Notes: generated from the sequence alone by a model not told the origin. Positions 1-6,046 are shown, counted from the stretch's first letter. The stretch is DNA of 15,385 nt from Clostridia bacterium (GCA_018333845.1 JAGXSK010000249.1:1-15385); one strand, 5' to 3'. A program made the numbers and translations.

Positions 1-153
1 GACTTTAACCTTGCACTTGCCGCAGGTGCCTTTTCCTCCACAGGAACCTTCTATATGCATTCCCGCATCTAATAAAGCTGAGTGAAGGGTTTTTTCCTCT
101 GCTACTTGAATCTTCCTGTTTTCAGGAAGTAAAGTAATCTGGAATGATTTCAA
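1..153 (-). CDS. Corrinoid activation protein (RACo/RamA-like), N-terminal [2Fe-2S] domain, partial
   Basis: Only the first 51 codons are present; the gene runs off the left edge. The fragment is a plant-type [2Fe-2S] ferredoxin fold with the cluster motif C-GGKGT-C-GK-C (Cys38, Cys44, Cys47). In the RACo family this N-terminal domain precedes a large ASKHA-type ATPase domain that reduces inactive Co(II) corrinoid to Co(I). I infer that family because the gene lies 29 bp downstream of a methyltetrahydrofolate:corrinoid methyltransferase and its corrinoid protein, the usual arrangement. The start is a TTG preceded by a strong GGTGGAGGG ribosome binding site; no ATG lies nearby. A stand-alone ferredoxin or another ferredoxin-domain oxidoreductase cannot be excluded without the missing C-terminus. 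Confidence 0.75.
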   Translation of the reverse strand, partial: MKSFQITLLPENRKIQVAEEKTLHSALLDAGMHIEGSCGGKGTCGKCKVKV

Positions 154-182
154 AGTCAGTCCCTCCACCTTAATTTTAAATT

Positions 183-983
183 TTATTCTTCGTACAAACC
201 ACTCCTATGAGCAGTTAGATATTTGCCACAGAATGGGTCTTGACCTAATAAAGCCATGGATGAGTATATGAAGCCCATCATCTTCTTATCAAGTGGATTA
301 AGAATGTAAGCATCCATTCCCATGGTTATTGTTTGAATCATAAAAGTTTGATTTAATATTTTTCTGTTAGGCAACCCATAGGAAATATTGCTTAAACCAC
401 AAATTGCATGGACTTTTGGATAATTTTCTCTGATGTATCTAACAGTTTCAAGAACTTCCAAACCCGCCTTGTCACCTGTACTTACAGGTTTTACTAGAGG
501 ATCAAGATAAATGTCATCTTCTGCCACTCCATTGCTTGTAAGGTCTTTAATTAGTTTATCAACAATAACAATTCTGTCCTCTGCTGTTTCTGGCATACCA
601 GAGTCATCCATACATAACGCTACTACTTTAGCATTATACTTTTGTACTAAAGGTAATATTATTTCAAATCTTTCTTTTTCTGCAGTTATTGAGTTAACCA
701 TAGGCTTTTTAGTTTTAGTTAATGCAAGGCCAACTTCTAGTGCCTTTGGATTTGGGCTGTCAATACACAAGGGAGCATCTACTGCTTCTTGAACTGTCTT
801 CACAAGCCATTCCATAACCTCTGGCTCATTAAACACCTGGGTGCCGCAGTTCACGTCAATATAATTTGCACCGGCTTCAACTTGCTCTTTAGCAATTTTC
901 TGGATATATGCTGCGTCTTTGCTTTCAACTGCAGGTTTAATATCCTTTCTGCTGGTATTAATTAATTCACCTACTATTAGCAT
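183..983 (-). CDS. mtgA: Methyltetrahydrofolate:corrinoid methyltransferase (MtgA/AcsE family)
   Basis: This 266-residue protein has the length and motifs of the pterin-binding TIM-barrel methyltransferases: GELIN at the N-terminus, GANYIDVN near residue 40, CIDSPNP near 74, NSIT near 98, DPLVKPVST near 168 and CGLSNISYGLPNR near 197, whose Asn helps bind and protonate the pterin in AcsE. Such enzymes move a methyl group between the corrinoid of a partner protein and tetrahydrofolate in the cytoplasm. The start is the ATG at 983, 7 nt after GGAGG; an upstream in-frame start at 1001 has no such site. It follows the corrinoid-protein gene and precedes a corrinoid reactivase. With no CO dehydrogenase/acetyl-CoA synthase genes beside it, an MtgA-like role in a demethylation system is more likely than AcsE, but family membership alone does not separate the two. 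Confidence 0.85.
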   Translation of the reverse strand: MLIVGELINTSRKDIKPAVESKDAAYIQKIAKEQVEAGANYIDVNCGTQVFNEPEVMEWLVKTVQEAVDAPLCIDSPNPKALEVGLALTKTKKPMVNSITAEKERFEIILPLVQKYNAKVVALCMDDSGMPETAEDRIVIVDKLIKDLTSNGVAEDDIYLDPLVKPVSTGDKAGLEVLETVRYIRENYPKVHAICGLSNISYGLPNRKILNQTFMIQTITMGMDAYILNPLDKKMMGFIYSSMALLGQDPFCGKYLTAHRSGLYEE

Positions 984-1017
984 TATATTACCTCCACACA
1001 ATTCTTTTTATTAAAGA

Positions 1018-1040
1018 ACCAACGGGAATTTCCCATTGGT
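1018..1040 (-). promoter_or_regulatory. Intercistronic hairpin between corrinoid-protein and methyltransferase genes
   Basis: The transcribed strand reads ACCAATGGG, a 5-nt AAATT loop, then CCCGTTGGT: a 9-bp stem with one U-G wobble. It starts 7 nt after the corrinoid-protein stop codon and is followed by a short mixed T/A stretch rather than a clean T-run. I read it as a partial terminator or an RNA-stabilising 3' end that could raise corrinoid-protein levels over the methyltransferase. The function is inferred. Confidence 0.5.
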
Positions 1041-1047
1041 CCCTTCT

Positions 1048-1680
1048 TTAAGCTTGCAACTTGTCGCAGAGTTCAGTTGCAGATGCTGCATCTGGAGCAT
1101 ATCCGTCAGCACCAATTTCATCTGCAAACTCTTGAGATACTGGAGCTCCACCAATTATGCACTTAACCTTATCTCTTAAACCTTCTTCTTTTAATACTTC
1201 AATGGTATCTTTCATAGCTAGCATGGTAGTTGTTAACAAAGCTGACATGGCTACAAAATGAGGATTGTGTTCTTTAACAGCTTCTACAAATTTTTCAGGA
1301 GGAACGTCTACTCCCAGGTTAACAACCTGATATCCAGCACTCTCCATCATCATACCAACCAGGTTTTTGCCAATGTCGTGCAGGTCACCTTTAACTGTTC
1401 CTATTACAACCTTGCCTTTAGTTGGAACATCAGCATCTGCTATTAATGGCTTAACAATGTCCATTCCACCGTGCATGGATCTAGCTGCCATTAAAACTTC
1501 AGGGACAAACATGTCTCCGGCCTTGAATCTTGTGCCAACAACAGTCATTCCTGCAACTAAACCCTGGTTAATAATTTCTAATGGATCTACACCCTGGTCA
1601 ACTAAGCTTTTAGTAAGTTCCTTAACTTTTGCCTCATTACCGCTAATCACTGCATTTGATAGCTCTTCAAAGTTTGGCAT
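1048..1680 (-). CDS. mtgC: Methyltransferase cognate corrinoid protein (MtgC/MtbC/MtmC family)
   Basis: A 210-residue cobalamin-binding protein with the usual two-part fold. Residues 1-85 are the helical cap domain. Residues 88-210 are the B12-binding Rossmann domain with the D-x-H-x-x-G signature at Asp99, His101 and Gly104 (His101 being the lower cobalt ligand), S-x-L at 146-148 and GG at 177-178. It carries the methyl group between a substrate-specific methyltransferase and the tetrahydrofolate enzyme encoded next to it. The ATG start follows an AAGGGGG site. The gene leads a minus-strand operon (corrinoid protein, methyltransferase, reactivase). Sequence alone does not give the methyl donor: glycine betaine, dimethylglycine, sarcosine, methylamines and methoxylated compounds all use close relatives, so the symbol is a family label. 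Confidence 0.85.
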   Translation of the reverse strand: MPNFEELSNAVISGNEAKVKELTKSLVDQGVDPLEIINQGLVAGMTVVGTRFKAGDMFVPEVLMAARSMHGGMDIVKPLIADADVPTKGKVVIGTVKGDLHDIGKNLVGMMMESAGYQVVNLGVDVPPEKFVEAVKEHNPHFVAMSALLTTTMLAMKDTIEVLKEEGLRDKVKCIIGGAPVSQEFADEIGADGYAPDAASATELCDKLQA

Positions 1681-1722
1681 TTACATCTTACCCCCTTAAA
1701 ATATTGTTTCTATATGTTTTGC

Positions 1723-1756
1723 TTGGGCACATGTCTTTAGTATCTGTGGTGCCCAA
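1723..1756 (-). promoter_or_regulatory. Perfect 8-bp inverted repeat in the leader of the methyl-transfer operon
   Basis: TTGGGCAC at 1723-1730 and GTGCCCAA at 1749-1756 are perfect reverse complements 18 nt apart, 43-76 nt upstream of the corrinoid-protein start. A poor sigma-A-like promoter lies just upstream on the minus strand (TTTACA, 15 nt, TATAGT), so the repeat would fall at or just after the transcription start. It could be a repressor operator or a leader stem-loop. No T-run follows, so it is not a standard terminator. Confidence 0.45.
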
Positions 1757-1880
1757 CTATAACTTTAATTATTCTTTGTAAAATTTGAATCTCCTCGGTA
1801 AAATCCTGTTTTCTCCTGCAGAATATGATACTTTTTTTTATTTTCTGTATTTTTAGTAAAAAATATTCTCTTCATAAATG

Positions 1881-2984
1881 CTAGACTATATCGCCAACAT
1901 CATGAAAATCCATGTTGTTATTATTTAATACATCATCCTCATTATCCTTTTCCCGGAACTTAAAATTTTGACCATTGTCAGAATTTCCTGGAGCATTTGG
2001 TTTTCTTGAATTACCGTGGCCAGGAGTTTCTGGCTTATTGGGAGGCATTCCCTCCATGGCTTCAGTATTATCACTTTTATTTGGTTTATCCTCAGGTCCT
2101 TTATTGCCCTTAATTTCTTTTATCTCCCTTTTGTCCTTATTCTTTTCATCATCAAGGCCTTCTCCAAGAGCTTCCTCTTCTTTTTCCTCCAATTCCTCTA
2201 AAACAAGCTCTTCTTGCTTAATATTATCTTTATCTGGTGCTTCATCTTTATCTGGTGCTTTCTTATCATTCATTATCATAACCAGGTCTCGAACATTTAT
2301 TTCTGATAATTCTTTTTGGGTATGGGCTACCACAATGCCTTTTGCTTCAATTTTCTTGATTATTATGTATTTTGCCGGGGATATTCTCTGCTCCTGGGCC
2401 ATTTTGCGATCTTCCTTGGAAACAGCATGAACCAGCACGTCACTTGGAAGTTCATGCTTGTGCAGTTTTTCTGATACCCACTTCCTTACTTCTTCTTCAT
2501 CTATGGATACCTTTGAATTATTAGCAGTAACGGTAGCCAGGATAACTTCTGTATGTCCCTTCTGCTCTTTGTTCAAAAACCTCTGATTGACAGCTTCATC
2601 CAAAATTATTTCTACAGCCTCTTTTACCTGCACTCCTTTTATTTTTAAACTGCCGACAAATTCTTTTCCTGCCTCATCTGTTGCCTTTACAGATACTACA
2701 TTTAAATTTTTATCCAGTGCCAGCTCAATTCCTGAATTCACATCCAGGGTCATATAGGCTGCAATTGCTGGATTTGTGTTATTCATTACAGTCCAACTAA
2801 AAAATAATATTAAAATAATACCCGCAACCAATGGCAGGAAATTGGGCTTTCGGGAAAATTCAATTTCACTGCCAATGTCTGCCCCATGGGGCAAACTAAC
2901 CTTTAAAAACTCACCCCTTTTTGTCATGACTACTGCTTTTCTGCCTTGAATGCTAGTAACTAGACCCTTGTCTTTTCTTCTCAC
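1881..2984 (-). CDS. rsgI: Anti-sigma-I factor RsgI family protein
   Basis: This 367-residue membrane protein follows the RsgI plan. A cytoplasmic RsgI_N domain at residues 3-45 (beginning KGLVTSIQGRKAVVMTKRGEF) binds and inhibits SigI. One transmembrane helix spans about 49-67, a conserved extracytoplasmic domain covers about 75-235, and the remaining 130 residues are a highly charged, Glu/Lys/Pro/Asn-rich tail. No carbohydrate-binding or protease module is attached, unlike the cellulosomal RsgIs. The beta1-beta2 motif, normally DINPSIEL, reads DVNSGIEL (81-88), so the Asn-Pro bond used for autoproteolysis in Clostridium thermocellum RsgIs is missing. The GTG start overlaps the sigI stop by 4 nt (GTGA), indicating translational coupling. 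I see no terminator in the roughly 200 bp before the corrinoid-protein gene. Confidence 0.88.
   Translation of the reverse strand: MRRKDKGLVTSIQGRKAVVMTKRGEFLKVSLPHGADIGSEIEFSRKPNFLPLVAGIILILFFSWTVMNNTNPAIAAYMTLDVNSGIELALDKNLNVVSVKATDEAGKEFVGSLKIKGVQVKEAVEIILDEAVNQRFLNKEQKGHTEVILATVTANNSKVSIDEEEVRKWVSEKLHKHELPSDVLVHAVSKEDRKMAQEQRISPAKYIIIKKIEAKGIVVAHTQKELSEINVRDLVMIMNDKKAPDKDEAPDKDNIKQEELVLEELEEKEEEALGEGLDDEKNKDKREIKEIKGNKGPEDKPNKSDNTEAMEGMPPNKPETPGHGNSRKPNAPGNSDNGQNFKFREKDNEDDVLNNNNMDFHDVGDIV
2226..2261 (-). repeat. Tandem 18-bp duplication inside rsgI
   Basis: Two adjacent 18-bp units (2226-2243 and 2244-2261) differ at one base and encode APDKDE-like hexapeptides back to back in the RsgI tail. 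The reading frame is kept. This looks like slippage or duplication in a disordered linker. Confidence 0.8.
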
Positions 2985-3712
2985 GCTATGTCACCCCCTT
3001 CCAGTTCATCCTTTATGTATGCATATAGCAAATTAAACTCTTCTTTAAACCGTATCAAAACAGAAGTAGCTGCAATGTATTTGCGGCTGCGCTCTACAGT
3101 TTTTCTGCTGACATCTAATTCCTCTGTCAATCTTTTAATCGGCAGCATCTTATTCCGCCAGAAATATTCCCAAAGGTCATTATCATTAGCAAGGATAGCT
3201 GCTGCTTTAAGGCATAAGCTCCTTTTCCTTTGATGCTTTGGACAATGCTTAATTAAATCATCCCATGAAATATCAAACCTTTTAAGTACATCCCCAAATT
3301 GGATTATTTCTTGCTTTCTTATAGCTTCATCTGATTGGATTTGAAATATCTTTACCGCTTCTCGAATCTCTGCTGGACTATATGTATCTTCCTCAAAGCT
3401 ATCACTGTTGATTTCCAAAGGAAGGTGCCTGTGTCTATTTTCCTTTCTCATATAATCTATTAGCTTATTCCTGATCACTACTGAGGCATAGCTTTTAAAT
3501 GGGACATTTGTTTCGTGCTTGTAGCTATCCAGGGCCTGGTTAAAAGCTATTAAGCAAATACTCATTTCATCGTCATGATTATCAAGTCGTCTACCGCATA
3601 CCTTGCTGCCTACTCTTTTTACAAATTCCATATTTTTAAGAAGCAGGGCTTCCCTTTCTACTTCGTTTCCATTTTGAGCCTTATATATTGCACAGTTATT
3701 ATGAGAATTCAT
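2981..3712 (-). CDS. sigI: RNA polymerase sigma factor SigI
   Basis: A 243-residue alternative sigma factor of the SigI family. The region-2 hallmark is DDEMSICLIAFNQALDSY at 47-64, followed by RNKLIDYMRKEN at 81-92, which binds the -10 element and core polymerase. The C-terminal SigI-specific helix-turn-helix reads LPIKRLTEELDVSRKTVERSRKYI at about 190-213. SigI responds to heat or envelope stress in Bacillus and to extracellular polysaccharides in Clostridium thermocellum, and is held by the RsgI encoded directly downstream. I prefer the ATG at 3712, 8 nt after GAGGGTG. A GTG at 3760 is in frame and would add 16 residues but has only a weak ribosome binding site. Total length matches Bacillus subtilis SigI (about 250 residues). 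Confidence 0.9.
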   Translation of the reverse strand: MNSHNNCAIYKAQNGNEVEREALLLKNMEFVKRVGSKVCGRRLDNHDDEMSICLIAFNQALDSYKHETNVPFKSYASVVIRNKLIDYMRKENRHRHLPLEINSDSFEEDTYSPAEIREAVKIFQIQSDEAIRKQEIIQFGDVLKRFDISWDDLIKHCPKHQRKRSLCLKAAAILANDNDLWEYFWRNKMLPIKRLTEELDVSRKTVERSRKYIAATSVLIRFKEEFNLLYAYIKDELEGGDIA

Positions 3713-3954
3713 TTGTATAACACCCTCTATGTTTAAGATACCTATGATTTCTCCCTTCACTAGTTCATTACCTGCAAACTAACCTATGAAAGTTTTTCCT
3801 ATCCATTATTTATACGTTAAAAATTCTATTTTTTGGCCAGAAATTCTTTCCTTATTTTTACATGCCTAAAATAGGTATTATTTTTTTTACCTGGGACAGA
3901 ATAATTTCCAGATGGTGATACCATTAACTTTTAAAAATTTTAGGAGGTGAAACT

Positions 3955-4650
3955 TTGAATCAGAGTCAAATTCAAAGCAAAGTACAACAGTGTCAACAGG
4001 AACTAAATTCTATCAGCAGAATTGCACAGCAGATTCAGCAGTCAGAACAGCAAAATCAGCAGCAGCTGCAGCAGCTTTCACAAAAGGAAGGCACCATTGC
4101 TCAACAGCTGCAGCAGCTCCAGCAAATGGCCCAGCAGGCATCCCAGGATATTCAACAGGTTAGCTCAATGATTCAGCAATCTCCCATGGGCCAGACTACA
4201 ATGGGAACAGGTGGGCAACAGTATACCATGGGTTATGGCCAATCTGGTCAGGCTTATTTTGATCCACAAAAATTCCAGCAGACTGTTCAGCGTTATGAAA
4301 GCCAGACTGGACAAGGCATGCAGGGTTATGGTACACAAGGATTTGGTACTCAAAGCTATGGTGGTTCTCAAGCCAGTTACGATCCACAGCAATTCCAGCA
4401 GACTGTGAACCAGTATGAAAGTGGCCAGGGCTTTGGCAGCTTTAGCTATGGCACACAGGGCTATGGAATGCAAGGACTAGGTTCTCAAGCCAGTTACAGT
4501 CCACAGCAATTCCAACAATCTGTGAGCCAGCTGCATAATGAGCAGACTTATGGAAGCCAGGGTTATGGTACACAAGGCTATGGAAATGCATCATATGACC
4601 CACAGCAGTTCCAGCAGTCTGTTTCCTATTACAGCCAAAAGCAAAAATAA
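3955..4650 (+). CDS. Gln/Gly/Tyr-rich low-complexity repeat protein
   Basis: I do not recognise a named family. The 231-residue protein has 70 glutamines by my count, about 30%. Residues 1-75 are a Gln-rich heptad-like region that probably forms a coiled coil. Residues 100-231 hold four repeats starting at Ala100, Ala140, Ala179 and Ala212. Each opens with a core of the type A-S-Y-D-P-Q-Q-F-Q-Q-T/S-V and continues into a linker rich in GYGTQG and SYG. There is no signal peptide or transmembrane segment. The TTG start sits 7 nt after GGAGG within AGGAGGTGA, so the gene is probably well translated, and a strong terminator follows. The neighbours are spore-coat-like genes, and Gln/Tyr/Gly-rich proteins occur in spore coats; a coat or other self-assembling structural role is therefore an inference. 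The only cysteine is near the N-terminus. Confidence 0.8.
   Translation: MNQSQIQSKVQQCQQELNSISRIAQQIQQSEQQNQQQLQQLSQKEGTIAQQLQQLQQMAQQASQDIQQVSSMIQQSPMGQTTMGTGGQQYTMGYGQSGQAYFDPQKFQQTVQRYESQTGQGMQGYGTQGFGTQSYGGSQASYDPQQFQQTVNQYESGQGFGSFSYGTQGYGMQGLGSQASYSPQQFQQSVSQLHNEQTYGSQGYGTQGYGNASYDPQQFQQSVSYYSQKQK
4252..4647 (+). repeat. Four in-frame protein repeats (40, 39, 33 and 20 residues)
   Basis: The DNA coding for the ASYDPQQFQQTV core recurs four times with near-identical codons (gatccacagcaattccagca-like), at roughly 4252, 4372, 4489 and 4588. The GYGTQG linkers shrink toward the C-terminus and the last unit is truncated. The similar DNA between units suggests expansion by duplication, which leaves the array prone to length changes. 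Confidence 0.85.
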
Positions 4651-4656
4651 TTTTTA

Positions 4657-4682
4657 AAAGGAGACAGCAATCTGTCTCCTTT
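4657..4682. terminator. Bidirectional rho-independent terminator
   Basis: A perfect 11-bp stem (AAAGGAGACAG / CTGTCTCCTTT) with a CAAT loop lies between two convergent genes. A/T-rich runs flank it on both sides, so it can end transcription of the repeat protein (plus) and of the membrane protein (minus). Confidence 0.9.
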
Positions 4683-4690
4683 AACTATTT

Positions 4691-5230
4691 TTAATCATTA
4701 TTTTTTGCTGTCCAAACTTGAAATCCTTCTTGGGTAAATAAAATGGCATCTGTTGAATCTGCATATTTATAGATTAAAAAGCTGGTAATTATATCCCTTG
4801 CAGATAGCATTAAGTTAATAGTTAAAAAAGTTATCACTCCTGCTGTTACAAGCCAGGACTTAGTTAAAGCCATTATTAACAGTGCTATTAATGTTAAATC
4901 TGTAAAGGGTGCCAGGGTTATACTAATAGCCTGCCATTTAACTACATAATTTGTGGCTACTGCTTTTATCCCTGATTTTTTTATTAAAATGCTATCTAAC
5001 CCCAGGAGTTTTGACATAAGATGCCTGTAGTACTCGTGAAAAAATAGTCCAGCCCCAATACCTAAAGACCCTGAAATAAATAGTGCACTATAGGAATATA
5101 TATGGGGAGACCCATCTGGCATCCATCTTTGAAACAGCCAGGGAGAAGCTAGACCAATGAGCATTAATAAAAAACTAAGAATTATTGATGCAGCTGTATT
5201 GACTATAGCTATTTCTTTCTTTAAATGCAT
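4691..5230 (-). CDS. DUF3267-like integral membrane protein with degenerate zincin motif
   Basis: A 179-residue protein with four predicted membrane helices (about 8-31, 47-64, 100-120 and 124-145). The layout resembles DUF3267 putative zinc peptidases: an HExxH motif after the second helix, then a late N-x-x-x-S-x-x-D motif (here INLMLSARD, Asp146) and a C-terminal D-A-...-EGFQVW strand. The zinc motif reads HEYYRH (65-70), so the second histidine of HExxH is arginine, with a histidine one position further on. The expected metal site is therefore disrupted or shifted, and the protein may be a non-catalytic relative. The ATG follows GGGAGGGGTGAATT. It is transcribed alone, convergent with the repeat-protein gene. 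The family assignment rests on pattern resemblance only. Confidence 0.55.
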   Translation of the reverse strand: MHLKKEIAIVNTAASIILSFLLMLIGLASPWLFQRWMPDGSPHIYSYSALFISGSLGIGAGLFFHEYYRHLMSKLLGLDSILIKKSGIKAVATNYVVKWQAISITLAPFTDLTLIALLIMALTKSWLVTAGVITFLTINLMLSARDIITSFLIYKYADSTDAILFTQEGFQVWTAKNND

Positions 5231-5297
5231 AATTCACCCCTCCCTTTGCCCATGACAATAAGCAATAGTTACTACATTCTTTTTAAACTCATAATAT

Positions 5298-5334
5298 GCA
5301 AGGCCCAGGCCAGGGAACAAAGTCCCTGGCTTGC
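5298..5334. other. GC-rich hairpin in intergenic region
   Basis: GCCAGGGA (5309-5316), a 6-nt loop, and TCCCTGGC (5323-5330) form a perfect 8-bp stem in otherwise AT-rich DNA. An outer GCAAG/CTTGC pairing (5298-5302 with 5330-5334) can extend it with a bulge. No T-run follows on either strand, so a simple terminator is unlikely. It lies about 70-100 nt upstream of the membrane-protein start and could be a leader structure. Confidence 0.5.
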
Positions 5335-5512
5335 CTATAGATAAATTTTCCCTACTCACAGCAAAACTCCTGCATATAATGGGCATGTTTTTCTATAATT
5401 TGATTTAACAGTATGGCCTTATATAATATGTCCAAAATAGTATCCTCCCTAATTTTATTGTTGCTTTGTCCTATTAGTATTTACTGATAATATGATTTTT
5501 TTGCCTTTTCAC

Positions 5513-5545
5513 TTACCAATAATACCTGGCCTTTGGTAAAATATA
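5513..5545 (+). promoter_or_regulatory. Putative cupin promoter with overlapping operator-like inverted repeat
   Basis: TTACCAA (5513-5519) and TTGGTAA (5533-5539) form a perfect 7-bp inverted repeat with a 13-nt spacer. The left arm contains a -35-like TTACCA. The -10-like TAAAAT (5537-5542) begins in the right arm, 18 nt downstream. A factor bound to the repeat would cover the promoter. The cupin ATG lies 51 nt beyond the TAAAAT box. Confidence 0.35.
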
Positions 5546-5592
5546 AAGTAAATAAATGTTAAATGAGAAACAAAAAAATTGGAGGGAAATAA

Positions 5593-5940
5593 ATGGTAAA
5601 AACTGTTGATATTAAAAATGTGGAATGGCTGCCCCACCCCAATGCTAAATGTGTAAAAACATACCTTAAACCTCTTTTAACAGCAGCTGATGATCTAAAC
5701 CTAAGGACAGCTTTAATGAAAGTAGAGCCAGGCGGGATGATTCCACCTCATACCCATGAAACCCTTGAATTCTTTTATTTTCTGGAAGGCGAGGGAATAA
5801 TGATCAAGGGAGACTTGGAGGAAAAAACAGCTCCCGGGCATGCAGTTAATATACCCCTTGGAGTTACACATGGCTTAAGAAATGAAACAAAACATGACTT
5901 GATATTTATCTCATGCTTTGCCCCAGGTGATAAAAAATAA
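5593..5940 (+). CDS. Small single-domain cupin protein
   Basis: A 115-residue single cupin barrel. Motif 1 matches G(X)5HXH(X)3E(X)6G exactly, with metal ligands His53, His55 and Glu59. Motif 2 matches G(X)5PXG(X)2H(X)3N, with the fourth ligand His93 and Asn97. It should therefore bind a divalent metal in the cytoplasm. Substrate and reaction cannot be read from the sequence: small cupins include dioxygenases, isomerases, sugar-binding sensors and quercetinase-like proteins. It is monocistronic, with a GGAGGG ribosome binding site just before the ATG and a strong terminator right after the stop. Confidence 0.85.
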   Translation: MVKTVDIKNVEWLPHPNAKCVKTYLKPLLTAADDLNLRTALMKVEPGGMIPPHTHETLEFFYFLEGEGIMIKGDLEEKTAPGHAVNIPLGVTHGLRNETKHDLIFISCFAPGDKK

Positions 5941-5947
5941 TTTTTAG

Positions 5948-5979
5948 AACATCTCTTTTTTATTAAAGAGATGTTTTTT
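5948..5979 (+). terminator. Rho-independent terminator after the cupin gene
   Basis: An 11-bp perfect stem (AACATCTCTTT / AAAGAGATGTT) with a 6-nt loop, followed directly by a T-run, 8 nt after the cupin stop codon. Confidence 0.92.
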
Positions 5980-6046
5980 ATTAATTTTATTTTTTTGGGC
6001 ATAATAACTCTTGTATAGAATGATTTTTATTTTAGGAGGTGAACCA

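Larger units (their letters stand above)
5231..5592. other. 362-bp intergenic region between divergent genes
   Basis: No convincing gene is present. The AT-rich stretch should hold the promoters of the minus-strand membrane protein and of the plus-strand cupin. It contains a GC-rich hairpin (5298-5334) and an inverted repeat overlapping a possible cupin promoter (5513-5545); both are listed separately. Confidence 0.7.

Noticed and set aside
511..792. Open frame of 93 codons on the plus strand inside the methyltransferase gene
   Set aside because: It is antisense to a clearly conserved gene, has no ribosome binding site and no recognisable domain; it is a shadow frame.
1975..2430. 151-codon plus-strand frame opposite rsgI, Ser/Phe/Leu-rich
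   Set aside because: Its composition is what the reverse complement of the Glu/Lys-rich RsgI tail gives; there is no start signal or family match.
3761..3954. Sporulation-sigma promoter (sigma-G/K-like GAATA and CATTAAC) ahead of the repeat protein
   Set aside because: The -10 deviates at two conserved positions and several equally poor matches exist in this AT-rich DNA.
4165..4473. Overlapping minus- and plus-strand frames within the Gln-rich repeat gene
   Set aside because: The repetitive coding DNA keeps several frames open by chance; only the frame starting at 3955 has AGGAGGTGA and a sensible repeat structure.
4252..4647. Regularly spaced repeats considered as a CRISPR-like array
   Set aside because: The repeats are in frame, code for a protein motif, are imperfect, and the intervening segments are also similar to each other; there are no cas genes.
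5296..5340. 14-codon ATG frame across the intergenic hairpin
   Set aside because: No ribosome binding site, and the hairpin itself explains the sequence.
6011..6046. Longer start (TTG at 6011) for the first CotF-like protein
   Set aside because: The added 12 residues contain the ribosome binding site of the ATG at 6047, so they are leader rather than protein.
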